From positions 558,001 to 622,000 of the forward strand of contig NADL03000638.1 in assembly GCA_002205965.3 (NCBI GenBank): 64,000 bases of DNA, given 5' to 3'. The DNA is from Kappaphycus alvarezii (Eukaryota; Rhodophyta; Florideophyceae; Gigartinales; Solieriaceae). Below, in pieces: positions 1 to 10,556 of this stretch. A program made the translations under genes and the position numbers. Each line of letters starts with the position of its first letter. Positions within the stretch are counted from its first letter, which is position 1. The notes under the pieces were generated by a model, which was not told where the DNA came from, searched no databases, and worked only from the letters and a program-made list of their open reading frames with translations.

Positions 1-800
1 GATATCGAGCGTGTATTATGAAGAGTATCGTTTATTTTTGTGCAATACTTGTGGTGTTTTAAGCACACACGAGCAGATCTAGGTAGAAATGAGGTTGAAA
101 CTTTGGTCGAGGATGGCTTGGTTAAGTCGGCCGCTCCAAACCAGCGTTTATATGCAACTGAAGACAGCAACATACTAATTGAAAATGCAGTCTAACAGGA
201 GCGAATTCAAATGTTTTCCAGTAAAACAGCCTGACGGGTTTCGTAAGTAGCGCTTCCCGAATTGTAGTACGCACGAGTGACATACTATGACAAGATGTAA
301 GAAGTACATTGGTTCAGGTGGCATGGAATAGCAAGGAAACTTTTGATTGGTACAGTAATGATATAATATCCCCGTGTGCAACTCGCCCGTAACTATTCCA
401 AGTGTACCAATTGGGTCAAACGCTGTGTTCAGAACTGTAAGGAAAGTGTCATGACAGCAAAGTAGCCCTGTTTGTAAGGTTACCAGTGGTTTGAATCTAC
501 GGTAAAGTAGATGCAGTAAATTCGTGTAAAGCTGTAAGGTATGTGAAGTGAAATACAACAATACTGACGAGGCGGAATGGCGACCGCCATTTGGAAACTT
601 TGGTTCAAATGGTTCTTATCAGATATTGGCGGTATCCGTTGCTTTTGTGGCGTGCCGATGTCGTGGGATAGGGTGGGACCGCCCTTGAACTGAGCTGCGT
701 TCTTCAACGGACTCGTGTGTGGATATCGGTAGCAATCACTGAACCCTTCCATTTGCGCGGTATATTTTGTCGCTTCTCCGCAAAAACAGCGAGAAGCGGA
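1..800. other. No gene recognised
   Basis: Only short open frames occur here on both strands, none with a recognisable motif. The stretch may be the 5' flank of the transposon relic that follows. Confidence 0.4.
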
Positions 801-804
801 AAAA

Positions 805-2530
805 TTGCGCTCAAGTGCACTTCCAGTTGTCATAAAAGCATTTCGAAGGGTTTACTGTGTGCGAAATCGCGATAGTTTGGAGGAAATGAAACCGATTCCA
901 GTACACAAAATGCTACCAATTGAGTTTTGCCAGGAGATATTTGCGTATTACTTCTCTCAACTAGGAAGAAGACCTCCTTCACGGAAATGTGGGGTAGGTG
1001 CGTTATTTTGTACGAAATGATTTCTATATTTAAGAAGGCGAAAGACGGGATTTATTCTTATCGTTTGTTATGGATTGCTGTAACCTCCGAACCGAGAGCA
1101 GATTTGGTTAATACCCCGCCCTAGAGCCGGTATGCTTTGGTCGCAAGGCGTTTATGGTGATATTCATTTGGCTTCTACGACTCAAGGGTTCGTTTTGGAA
1201 CAAGTTTGAGAAGTAGACAGCAAAGAGCCACGGGTAATGTTCCAGAATGGGCAACAGTATTATTTGTATCGAGTTCTTCTCTATGCCGATGATTTCAAGC
1301 CTTTTTCTTCTTTGAAGCCTCAGGGTTCAGCAGGCGGGGTTTACATTCTACGGCTAAATTTTCCACCTTCATGGCGATCTTGAAGGGCTGCAGTTCGACT
1401 ATTGCCGCTTGCCCCAACCGGTGTCAGTTTTAATGAAGTTATTCAAGCCTTTATTGATGATATTGGGAAGATGATCGACGAAGGGGAACCTACGCGTGAC
1501 TCTAATGGTGAAAGTATATGTTTGTTTCTTGATGTTGTTGGATTTATTGCAGATTACGAGGAAGTGTCGAAAGTTACTGATTGCATGGGTCATAACGCCA
1601 ACCTTCCTTGTAGTTACTGCACATTTTCTCACAAAGTTCGTCACAAATCCGCTACTTAGGGACACACCACTAGAATATGCTCCGAGGACTTGGCGCACCT
1701 TCGAACGTGGGCTCGTCATGAAGTCTTGCGGGAAATTGATATCGGTATTGGAGACGCAAATATACTTTGGATTAACCATATATTGGAGGACTCCGATATT
1801 TCCGCACCATTGCGCAAACTTCGAGAAGCTCTCAATCTATGACAGCACCGAATAACCCTGAATGCAAATGGAGAACGTGTTGTAAGTGGTATGGTTGATC
1901 CATGAAGGTCTAATTTCATTGCGCCAGATCATCTGTTAACAGTTTTGGCTAATGATATCATTTTTTTGCTTTCTCTTGCTTCATTCAACTGTGTTGCGGG
2001 CCCGCATAGATGTGATAGTTAATGCAGTGATGAAAGATATTGGCTTGTTTCCTCAATCGGAGATTTGGAAAAACCGTACTAAGTCTTTGAACAGCATGAA
2101 ACTGTACAGTACGTTATTTTTTGTAGCCGCTTGATGCTTCCCAGTGTTACTATTATGAGCGCTGAAGTCACTGAAACTTTTCGGGACTTCTTTGTACCGT
2201 CGAAACACCTGCAACGTCTGATTGCAAAAACATTTCGGTGGTCGGTTAAGCACGTTGATGGAGAGAAACCCGTAAGTTTCATGAGCCCTTACAGTAATAA
2301 ACATCATATCGCAAGTCTGCGAAAGATGGAAAACGATTGCATATGTTCTGTTGACCGATTGAAACGAAAAATGTGCCTCTTAACACTTGATCGGGAAGAG
2401 TCCTCCCGCGTACAGGCGGCCGCCCGTTTATTGGACGAACCAAACTTTAATCCACTTACTGAGCTGTATTCCCATTGCCTGCCTGCATTTGGAAACGTGC
2501 GTAATTTCATGAAGCCACTGTTTTAAAGCG
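805..2530 (+). mobile_element. Relic of a Tnp2-type (CACTA-like) DNA transposon
   Basis: A degenerate transposase on the plus strand. Around 1.28-1.38 kb one frame reads LYADDFKPFS followed by GSAGGVYIL and LNFPPSWR, the layout of the Tnp2 core in which an acidic pair precedes a glycine-rich turn. At 1402-1659 another frame gives a block with FLDVVGFIADY and then GHNANLPCSYC, the Cys/His patch typical of Tnp2-like transposases from fungi, oomycetes and algae. A further open stretch at 2131-2526 keeps the same strand and probably belongs to the C-terminal part, but has no motif I can name. The blocks lie in different frames with stops between them, so the copy is dead or badly assembled. Terminal inverted repeats were not found, so the ends are approximate. 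The family call rests on motif recall, not alignment. Confidence 0.55.
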
Positions 2531-4480
2531 CACACCAACCATTGAAGCGATGCGTTCTGAGGAGCAATAATTTGCGTGCTCACTTTTCTGCGGTTGAAAT
2601 TTTTTTGTCAGGCGACTGGCAAGGTCTTCTTTCCTTTCTTTCTACGATGTGGCTTTTTGGGGACTCACAGAAAAAGGGCAGTGCTTCCCGTGCTATACTT
2701 TGTGTTTTGCTCGGTAGGCCTTTCTCAGAACTGAAAATTAACAATCCGACTCACGCTAACTTTGTGTGAGAGGTGACAGCGCAATTGAATGATTTCTTTT
2801 ACTAACCAAATGTTCTGAACTGTACGCTGATAGGAAGAAAAGTATAGCATATATTTGAGGAGACATGATGTGGCAAGCCAGCAGCAGAATCAACAGAATG
2901 GAGTAAAGTTCCGTTGCAATACTTGGACAGGTGGAAGTAAGCTTGAACATAATACTGGCATCTGTTCAGGAAGTACTGGAAATCCATCGCCCAATACTGA
3001 CTCCGAGCCTTGAAAGGGAAGAAAGAGCAGACAACCGCCTTTCTATTTACAGAAGGGCTCGCATTTTGCGTATCTCTCGCGACCAGAAGTGTTTCGGAGC
3101 CAATTGACATGATAAGATATGTACGAATTGTGTTTTTTGAGCACTTGTCGAATATGGGAAGAAGAGTAATGCACTCACCATTACGCGATTGTAATCGACT
3201 GGGAGGAAGGGGGAGATATAGTGCAGTATTTTGCCGTTATAAAAATTACACAGAAGAGTGATGTGTTTCCGCAGGCTGTCGTGACTCGGCGCAAACTTAG
3301 AAGTGGAGAAATAGAATTATCAACTCCATTATGTGATGACGACCCTGGGTTGCAGTTGGTTGAGCTAAATTACGGCGTCCGCCGGGTTTCGATATACGAT
3401 CTTTGTTCAACCCAATGCAAGGTTGTCAAAGAAGAAAAGAATGTTCAGCACAGCCAGTCGTTGCTAGCGGGCTGTCTAAACGAATTGCAGGTAAGGAGGA
3501 TGGATATCCACCGCGAATGGCGTGATTGTGGCAGTCGCTAGGGATAGTTATAGTATCACAGACTTCAGCTTCTTTTGTTTGTGCCAATGATATCAGTGAA
3601 TATAGAACGTGATCCGACTGGTAAGAGAGGATAAAAGAATTAGTTTCGGAGTATGAAAGTTCTTGGTCTTCGACAACTACATGCGTTAGGTACATACAAA
3701 TAGTTTAGGAAAGAATAATTATCATAGTTGTAATACCGGGATGTAGATTTAGAGTCAGTTACAATAATGCTGATAACCAACGGTAGATATAGACGCAGAT
3801 GATGCACATACTTCGTGGCTTTGAACGTTTAAATGACACATTAGCTGAACCAGGTACTCAATACTGGTTAGTTTGGGTCGTAAACAGCAATTTATCTTTG
3901 AAATTAGCCCCTTCAAAGGCCTATAGCTTTGTTTCTGCGAACGTATACTTTGTCAAAGCTGAAAGTCTTTTCGAACCGCAGTAGAAACCGTCGCTCGAAT
4001 AGCCATCTAAAGTGAATTGAAGGTAACTTCCGGTCCAGCTGGACTTAGTGGATACGGTAATGTTGTTCATGCGAATTGAAGTAGAGGTAATTACATGTTT
4101 TTAGTGGTCGACAATATCTAAGGTTGCCCTTCACAATAAGTTGCGGAAAAGATTGAACTTTTTCAGGTTCACATTTCTCCCGCCAAGTTCTTTAAGACCC
4201 CGAGGCCTATCTAGATCTTTTTGCGTCGAAGAAAATTATTTACTGTGCACTATCTAATGTATATTTCACTCTTATTAGTACGTGACACTCCCTAATGCAC
4301 CTTAATTGGTGATTAACGTATGTATAATACATAAAAGTTTACACATTCGACTCCAAAAGGTAATCCGAATCGGAGTAAGGGCTTCTCTAAACTTAGAATA
4401 GTTGCCTTCTACAACATCTCGCAACTACTACAATTGTCTTTGAAAGAATTTATACTTAATACAAAACGACTTTGCACGGA
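2531..4480. other. No gene recognised
   Basis: Short frames on both strands, none longer than about 106 codons and none with a familiar motif. Some may be the 3' part of the preceding transposon. Confidence 0.4.
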
Positions 4481-4481
4481 A

Positions 4482-5399
4482 TCATACTCCATGCAGTCCC
4501 TTTGGACGGCATAGCCAAGGAACAAAAGCGAGAAAATTATGGATCGAGTCCAGGATATACCAGTGCTTTGTAGTGATTAACAGACGGAAAGAGCAAATTG
4601 ATTGCAATGGTCTGAGTAGAAAACAAGCTAAGCAGAAAACAAGCCGAAGACTACGTTGATTCCCAGTTCGTATAAAGACATGCATAATCGCCGTAAAGGG
4701 AACAGGGTAGCTTTCGTAGTCCATTTCCGTGGTGATATCGGCCGTGGCCAATCAAGTACCGCATGCTGGGGTCGCTTTGAGGCCACACCAATATTTAGGG
4801 TATTTCGGACGGAACAAAAGTTTTCCTAAGAAACGGCAAATCACCATAATCAGGGGCACAGTATAGTTTTCTGGACAACGAATTTTGCACTGTCCCTGAA
4901 TAACTCATTACTTTGCCCGAAGAGGAGGAAATAAGGACACTTTTCCATTGGGATGCGACGCGAGTGGTGCAGAATAATAGTTGTTTCCTTCTAAAGGGCA
5001 CTAACGTCGGGACATAAGTCCACCAAAGGTTAGTCAAATTATTTCGAAATGATAGTCTGGATAGACGCTGGTGTTTGGTGGAATATTGTTTTGGAATATT
5101 TCTACTAGTTTATATGAGCAACTTTGCTCTGAATGAATATTACCATTTTACGTGCGTCGGATAGAATTTGTATTTTTACTTCCTTGGAGTGCCATTGAGT
5201 AGCTTTTGGAGTAAATCTACAGGAAAAAGGATCGCGCAGTTCCTGTCCTTAGTTCATTTCTCGTGTATATTATTAAAAACCTACTTTGTAGTATGGGTAG
5301 TGTCATCGAGGGGGAGTGAGAAAGGGCAGGCACAGTGAACGGGTACAAAAGTCCCCCAGTATGCCATTGCAGTCCCGGTTTTGGTTATTTTAATAGAGC
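4482..5399 (-). other. Unassigned stretch downstream of the Harbinger relic
   Basis: Two minus-strand open frames of 80-89 codons (4482-4751 and 4795-5037) follow the Harbinger relic in the same orientation. Neither has a recognisable domain. They could be the tail or a second ORF of that element, or chance. Confidence 0.3.
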
Positions 5400-6513
5400 G
5401 ATTCACTAGAACGGTCGACTTCGCCTGCGAATGTCCAAAACCGCCTCTCTACCGACGCCTCGATCGAGTAGTAAGGGATGCCTTATATAGCCGTTCGATA
5501 GCTCTAAAATAGTAGATACATTGTACGATAACCACTTTGCTTTGCTTTCATTGTGTCGAGACTGGGGCGCGTCTTCGCAAAGGTTCTGACCCGCGGATAT
5601 ATTTCATCTGAAAGAAAGTAAAACCAATCTATAATCGTGCCACCAATATTCGCCTTTGGCTTTACCGGAGGCCAGTTTCCGAAGCTAATATCATTAAATA
5701 GTGTGCTTTGGTTTAGTATTGACTTGTCATTCTTGGTGCCTGGCACGCCAAACATTAGATGTCAAATTCAAAGCTTTTAATCACAAACAACTTCCATACG
5801 ATTGGTTGGCTTCCCTTCTTTTCCGATAAAATGACTCTTTAGACCAACGAAACAATTGTCTTACTGCCACCCAGAACAATCCACACACCCTAAAACACTA
5901 GGGAAGCCACGTTTCTCGTACTACACTTCGATTAATTGATCACTGACATGTTCGGCCTGCGTAGATACTGTTTTTGAAATGTGTCAATAATCGAACTGCA
6001 AAAGTACTTAAGTGATAACAACAATGTCGTCTCAGTCAAACTAAAGTAATCAGCGAGGGTATCAGCAGCTACTACAGTACTAAGGGTGCCCAACGCACCG
6101 CAAAGTTTTTGATCAGGGCTTGCGCCCTGGTTTCCACAACAGTCCTTGCGTTGGATGGGTAAAGTGTCATAGTTACAAATTGTCGCCCGTATCACTTCAT
6201 AAATGATACGTGAGATGGTAAAGCGGCGTTCGAACTCTTGCGTGTCGAGTATTAATGGTCCTGGTCGATATCGAGAAAAATAGTCCTTGTCGAACCTTTT
6301 AGCCACTTCTTCGCGTTGAATATCGCAATTTACTCTACGTCCTGGACGTGATCCGCCCAAGCGCCTTGTTTCAGTGGGTTGCTGATCGTTGAAAGCACAG
6401 AGGACAGCGACTGCACCAACAATAAGGTCATCCAGCGACGATGTTGAGGAAGAACTCGGCAATGACATGATAGGCTTCGTGGGCGGTTTGTATACCGCCT
6501 TAGGAGATGGCAT
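5400..6513 (-). pseudogene. PIF/Harbinger-type transposase, decayed
   Basis: Starts at an ATG (6511-6513). The first 193 codons carry the N-terminal plan of the plant_tran/Harbinger family: KRFDKDYF, then FERRFTISR, then YDTLPIQRKD.CG..G.SPDQK and FC.SIIDTFQKQYLRRPN. In the next minus-strand frame the catalytic half follows: GFPSVLGCVDCSGW (first Asp), HFIGKEGKPTNRMEVVCD, then WHVFGVPGTKNDKSILN and FLSDEIYP (second Asp). The third acidic position is unclear after 5.5 kb. The family cuts and pastes DNA through a DDE nuclease, normally with a separate Myb-like partner protein, which is not seen here. The break between the halves is a net -1 shift, and there are also stops in the second half, so this copy is a pseudogene. 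No terminal repeats identified. Confidence 0.75.
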
Positions 6514-7000
6514 TTTATCGTGGATGGGTTTCTAAAAAGCTTCCCAAACGAAAACAGTTTTGGGCAGCCAATGAGAAACGTAAATAATTGTCATTTGGTC
6601 TGGATTTTGGAAAGACGAGTGGGTACACTGTTACACTGTAATGTCATCCTAGTGACAACATGCAATTGCATGCCACATTTTCTTAATAGCGGGGAAATTT
6701 TGGGGCGCTTTTCTGATTAGGAATGTAGGACGGCTATTTTCCGAAGGCTAAGGGGACATGTCTACGTATGGTATTGTAGAGTCTGTAAATGAGGCCGAGT
6801 CATGAGGTACGGTAGTACCTCAAAGGGCTGGTGTGAAGCCAGCCGTAAGGCATGCTACGGTGGACGAAACAGTCGCCGCAGCGCTAATATGTAGAATGAC
6901 ACTTGGGGTTACAGTGTAATTGACGGATTACCCTTTGGACCGTGCATTGATGGAATCTGTCAAAATCAGGGATCAACTTCTCGGATGTGTTCATTTCTAT
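6514..7000. other. Intergenic, nothing recognised
   Basis: The only plus-strand open frame (6520-6720) begins at a non-favoured codon and has no motif. Confidence 0.4.
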
Positions 7001-7001
7001 C

Positions 7002-7029
7002 GTACTGTACCGTACAGTACAGTACAGTG
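7002..7029. repeat. (TGTAC)n / (GTACA)n cluster
   Basis: GTAC recurs about every five bases here. The motif is its own reverse complement at each GTAC, so both strands carry the same pattern. It is one of many such clusters in the window. Single copies also occur just upstream of the next ORF, near 7.31 and 7.35 kb. Confidence 0.8.
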
Positions 7030-7377
7030 GACACGTTCCGTACAACAAAGTGGGGGGGGGTGAAATCTTTTCATGTGTTCAAAAACCTGAACCGTACAGG
7101 TATAGTGGTTAAATAGAAGACCGAACATCTCCAGGCGACGGCTGAACCATCACCCACTCCAACAAGGACAAAAGGGGGGACTAGAAGAAAATTCCACCGT
7201 CTAAATACGGGATCCAGACAGCTTGAAAAACTTCTAGTGTAAGCATGGCAACTTACAGACGACGACAACCAAGACAAAGAGAACTCCGGACGGAGTACAT
7301 ACTTTACCGTATTGTACAGTAGAGCAGGAGACAACGCATTTTCAACACTGCACTGTACACGGGGTATCGAAAACAGT

Positions 7378-8505
7378 ATGGTCTGTAAAACGGCAGGCGT
7401 GATAAGTTCCCGCAGCTCACGTCCTCACCTCGTTCGCAGGGGAAAGACTTTTACGCAGGCCTCTACAGCAGCAAAAATTCCCTACCCCCCTCTCCACCTT
7501 CAGCTACCTACCAACCTCAATAGTCTAGCCGAAGACGATGCTTCTCCAAAGACAGAAACTGAAACAACCGATCGCTCCGCGCCAAGTCCGCGCCACCATT
7601 GCCGATCCACCCCCAACCTCCACCCCTCCGCAACCCCTATCTCAACCTTTTCCTCACAAGCAATTCTTCAACAACCACTCTCCCTTGCTGAACTACATCT
7701 TATCTTTTCCCGTCGCATGAGAAACCTCAACTTGCCCGACAACGCACATCTCCTCTTGTCTGAATCGCTTTCCGCCAACCTCACCTCTCTTTTTGCACTC
7801 TTCTTCAAACTGCAAGTGCTCCAAACTCCCCCTGTAACCACCTTGCGCACCTCTCACGGCACCATTTTCCAATCACTTCGTGCCCTCTGCCTATCTCAAC
7901 TTCCACCCTTCCGCCTCCTGTTCCACCCTCTCTTCCGCCTCCTTCCCCCCCTTCATTGGATCACAATTCCCTTCCAGCTATTCGCATCCCCATTTCTGCT
8001 CGACTCGATCTATCAAATCATCAAATCCCGTTTCAGAGACCGTGTCACTCCTACCGCCGTTCGAGATCTCCATCACCTTCGCGATCACATCTCGGAAACC
8101 CTTTCCACCACCCGGGACAACCTCTCCAACTTTATCTCCAAAAAAACTGCCGAACTCCGACATGAAGTAGAAATCAAGCTTCCCCCCACCCTTCATATCC
8201 CTGGACCGCCCCCTCTTCCACCTCGGTCCACATCTTCAAATACCACAGCTGCCACCGATTCCACCACTGATTCCTTTCGGACGCCCATCGCTGGACGCAC
8301 CGAGGCGTTGCGACTCCGTACCCCCGGGAAGCCGAAACCGAGAAGGCTAAGCAGAGGCCTGGGAAGCCTGGCCGACGGCGAAAGTCCCCACTTATCTTTG
8401 TTGCCTACAAGTATTGCAAGAGCTGTCGACGCCGCATCACCCGCTGGATTTGTCGTCAGTGCGCCGGCAGCCGTGCAGGGAAATGAGGAGAGAGTAGAGA
8501 GTTAG
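7378..8505 (+). CDS. Unrecognised 375-residue protein
   Basis: An uninterrupted ORF from ATG 7378 to TAG 8503-8505. The frame is open 22 codons further upstream, but only from a TTG lying in the GTAC-type repeat, so the ATG is preferred. I do not recognise a family. The N-terminal third is rich in Ser, Thr, Pro and basic residues and could be a targeting peptide. The middle (about residues 115-235) is Leu/Phe-rich, with a block reading FRLLFHPLFRLLPP that could associate with a membrane. It is followed by a helical, charged stretch (RDLHHLRDHISETL, then KKTAELRHEVEIKL) and a low-complexity Pro/Thr/Ser and basic tail. Base usage is C-rich, as in the neighbouring island genes. Length and lack of stops argue for a real gene. 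Biased composition could also keep a frame open by chance. Confidence 0.5.
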   Translation: MVCKTAGVISSRSSRPHLVRRGKTFTQASTAAKIPYPPLHLQLPTNLNSLAEDDASPKTETETTDRSAPSPRHHCRSTPNLHPSATPISTFSSQAILQQPLSLAELHLIFSRRMRNLNLPDNAHLLLSESLSANLTSLFALFFKLQVLQTPPVTTLRTSHGTIFQSLRALCLSQLPPFRLLFHPLFRLLPPLHWITIPFQLFASPFLLDSIYQIIKSRFRDRVTPTAVRDLHHLRDHISETLSTTRDNLSNFISKKTAELRHEVEIKLPPTLHIPGPPPLPPRSTSSNTTAATDSTTDSFRTPIAGRTEALRLRTPGKPKPRRLSRGLGSLADGESPHLSLLPTSIARAVDAASPAGFVVSAPAAVQGNEERVES

Positions 8506-8934
8506 ACACCGCGGCGCTCATTTTGTTTGCGGGGAATGAAGACGGTACAGCAGGAATTCAAACAGAGTTTGTAGTAGCAGTCGGGAATTGGTGTTTGTCC
8601 TGCGATGGCGCATTCCCTGCTGTACGGAACTTTTGAATTTCTAATCACGTGTAAACGTTTGAATAGACTTTGGGACTCGCCGAGTCGACAGAGCACATTC
8701 TCGAGGGAGTGCGTAATATCGCTAAGACCTTAGAAAGCATAGCATACGGTATGATACAGTAAGGTTGCGATTCATTTAAAATTCTGTGCTATATCATGAC
8801 TAGAGTGCACTGTAGCCTGGCGGTCAGAGATAGAAGAAACCTTGCGTCGTATTTTCATACGGGTCATTACTTTTTAAGGCGATATGCTCTAACGGGTGTG
8901 AACTTACAGTTGGGAGCCAACTCGGTGGCCCATG
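8506..8934. other. Intergenic, nothing recognised
   Basis: No coherent reading frame or RNA-like structure seen. Confidence 0.4.
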
Positions 8935-9345
8935 TCAGACGCATGCACTGAGACGCGACCAATTATCGTCATAGCAGCAGCGGATCAAATGATGGCGCTG
9001 ACAAGGCGAATAGCCTGCTGGGCTAATGCAAGGTCGTATAAACGCAAACCAGCATCCTCATCCTCAACCACAACTTCTCGCACATCTCCGTCATGCGGGA
9101 CGTCAAACCAGTTGGAGCGGTAACCGGCATTCGCGTCAACGAAGACGGTCTCGTTTGGCTACTGCCCAACGTCCTCTGTGCTGCGCAAGTCCCGCAGCAT
9201 ACTCATCACGTGCGTCCTTCCGACGCATTGCATTGAGTGCATTGGCCGGCAGGAAGAATGTTGGCGTTCATCCAACGCCGCGCGAGTGTCATTTGCGACA
9301 CGTTGTCCCACGACGCCTTTGCTAACGTCGCAACGTTTCGTCATG
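8935..9345 (-). pseudogene. Possible pogo/Tigger-type transposase C-terminal remnant
   Basis: In minus-strand translation one frame gives VATLAKASWDNVSQMTLARRW followed by NANILPAG, which resembles the W..V...T....W..A.IL signature near the C-terminal end of pogo/Tigger (DDE_1) transposases. A second frame further along (about 8940-9110) gives the acidic, coding-looking stretch NWFDVPHDGDVREVVVEDED and then LALAQQAIRLVSAI. The DDE core itself was not found upstream. The assignment rests on one motif and could be wrong. Confidence 0.3.
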
Positions 9346-9370
9346 TGCGAGAGTGGCGCTTCCGCTCCTA

Positions 9371-9420
9371 ATCCTCAACTATGGCAGAATTGGGCAACAC
9401 AAATCCGAATAGTTGAGGAT
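9371..9420. repeat. 12-bp perfect inverted repeat
   Basis: ATCCTCAACTAT at 9371-9382 is repeated as its reverse complement at 9409-9420, with 26 bases between. It could form a stem-loop or be what is left of a small terminal-inverted-repeat element. Confidence 0.6.
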
Positions 9421-9806
9421 GAGAGTGTCGGCCGGGCAGTAACGGGACATGGCATTGTTGGTAGCACTAGTGGGAGGGAAGCACTAACCGAGGTGGCACT
9501 ATATCGTGTCCCACTCTGTAATTTTCTCAAATTGGCTCTTACTGAAACTAAACATCAGCGTAATGTAATTTTTCCCGAACAGCCTAGCTGTGGAAATAAA
9601 TTACAGCACTGTACAGTGGTAATGGCATTAATGTTGTTTTTTGAACTTTGCAATATCTCGAGGTCTGTCAACGCGCGAGAGATCAGTAATTAACGCGTGC
9701 CTCTCAGCGGCCCACCCAGGTCATCATCATCCGATCCTTGGAATCAACGCCTTCCGTGTTAGTTCCATCGGCCGATTGTGCATTCTGCTTACCATTCTGC
9801 TCAGCC
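9421..9806. other. 5' flank of the ChuX/HutX-like gene
   Basis: No TATA-like box stands out. An in-frame TTG at 9738 would lengthen the downstream protein, but the extra residues do not look like part of it. Confidence 0.3.
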
Positions 9807-10417
9807 ATGGCCTTCATCACCACCCCATTCCCACTAGGGAGAGCACCCGCACGTTCCCAATTTTTTCCCTCCACTACGCACATCACGAACCGTATTGGCG
9901 CATCATGCTCATTACATCGCCGTTCTCGTCCCGCCGTGGTGTGCATGGCCGCACCGTCTACCGCCACCGGCGGTCCCGCCCGAAGCACATTGGCGGATAC
10001 ACCACGCAAGGAATTCCTCACCCGGCTCAAACCGCTTGGTAAAGTCCGACTGATTGCCCGCAATGATGCCGCCATCATGGAGTCAATTGCCACCTTCGAT
10101 GGACTCTTCTTTGCTGCCATCCCCTCAGGGGAATACGCAAACATTATCGATATGTCTATTAATTTGGATATGCATCTTTTGTTGTCTGGTATTTCAGGGG
10201 CTAATTTGAGATTGGGGTCAGCCGATCTGCTAGCCGGGCCCCAACTTACGTGATTCGCATTTTGGGTAAGGACCGAAAGAGTGTCGTTTTGAGCGTTTTC
10301 ATGCAGTGGGATAAGGAACCAACAGACATTGCAACTGAGAGGATTGACGCTTGGAAACAGTTGAAGACAGACTATGCCGGGGAGGCGGCTGATGACACCT
10401 TTTTCTTCGACCCGTGA
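9807..10417 (+). CDS. Plastid-targeted ChuX/HutX-like haem-binding-type protein
   Basis: Chosen start is ATG 9807. Residues 1-47 look like a plastid transit peptide: a Phe at position 3, many Ser/Thr/Arg, almost no acidic residues, and a likely cleavage zone near VVCMAA. The mature part carries GKVRLIARNDAAIMESIATF and then DGLFFAAIPSGEYANIID and LDMHLLLSGISG, followed in the next frame by TYVIRILGKDRKSVVLSVFMQWD and a short C-terminal helix. This order (N-term strand, ESI.F.GLY.., Y.N.ID, F.L.L..I, Y.IRFL...G...LS.F..W) is how I remember the cyanobacterial relatives of ChuX/HutX haem-utilisation proteins, so the gene may have come with the plastid. A haem or tetrapyrrole role in the plastid is inferred. 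The frame changes by -1 near 10.21-10.23 kb, best explained by one base missing in the G run at 10214-10217. The gene is convergent with the phosphatase, about 140 bp apart. Confidence 0.6.
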
Positions 10418-10556
10418 TTTCATGATTTATGCGTTGTCGATAACTTTATTGGACGAGGCACCATAGTAAAGCGAAGAACGATGGGAGAGGGAGGTGCCTT
10501 TTAATTTTTTTGCCGCTACGGTTAGTAGATACAACCAAAACTTTTGCCTAACTCGT
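10418..10556. other. Short convergent intergenic gap
   Basis: 139 bases between two gene 3' ends. It presumably holds both 3' UTRs and polyadenylation signals. A T-rich run lies near 10.50 kb. Confidence 0.5.

Noticed and set aside
10217-10233. A 17-base GT...AG stretch that would restore the frame of the ChuX/HutX-like gene if spliced out
   Set aside because: Far too short for an ordinary spliceosomal intron, and a single missing base in the adjacent G run explains the same shift and matches the pattern seen in other genes.
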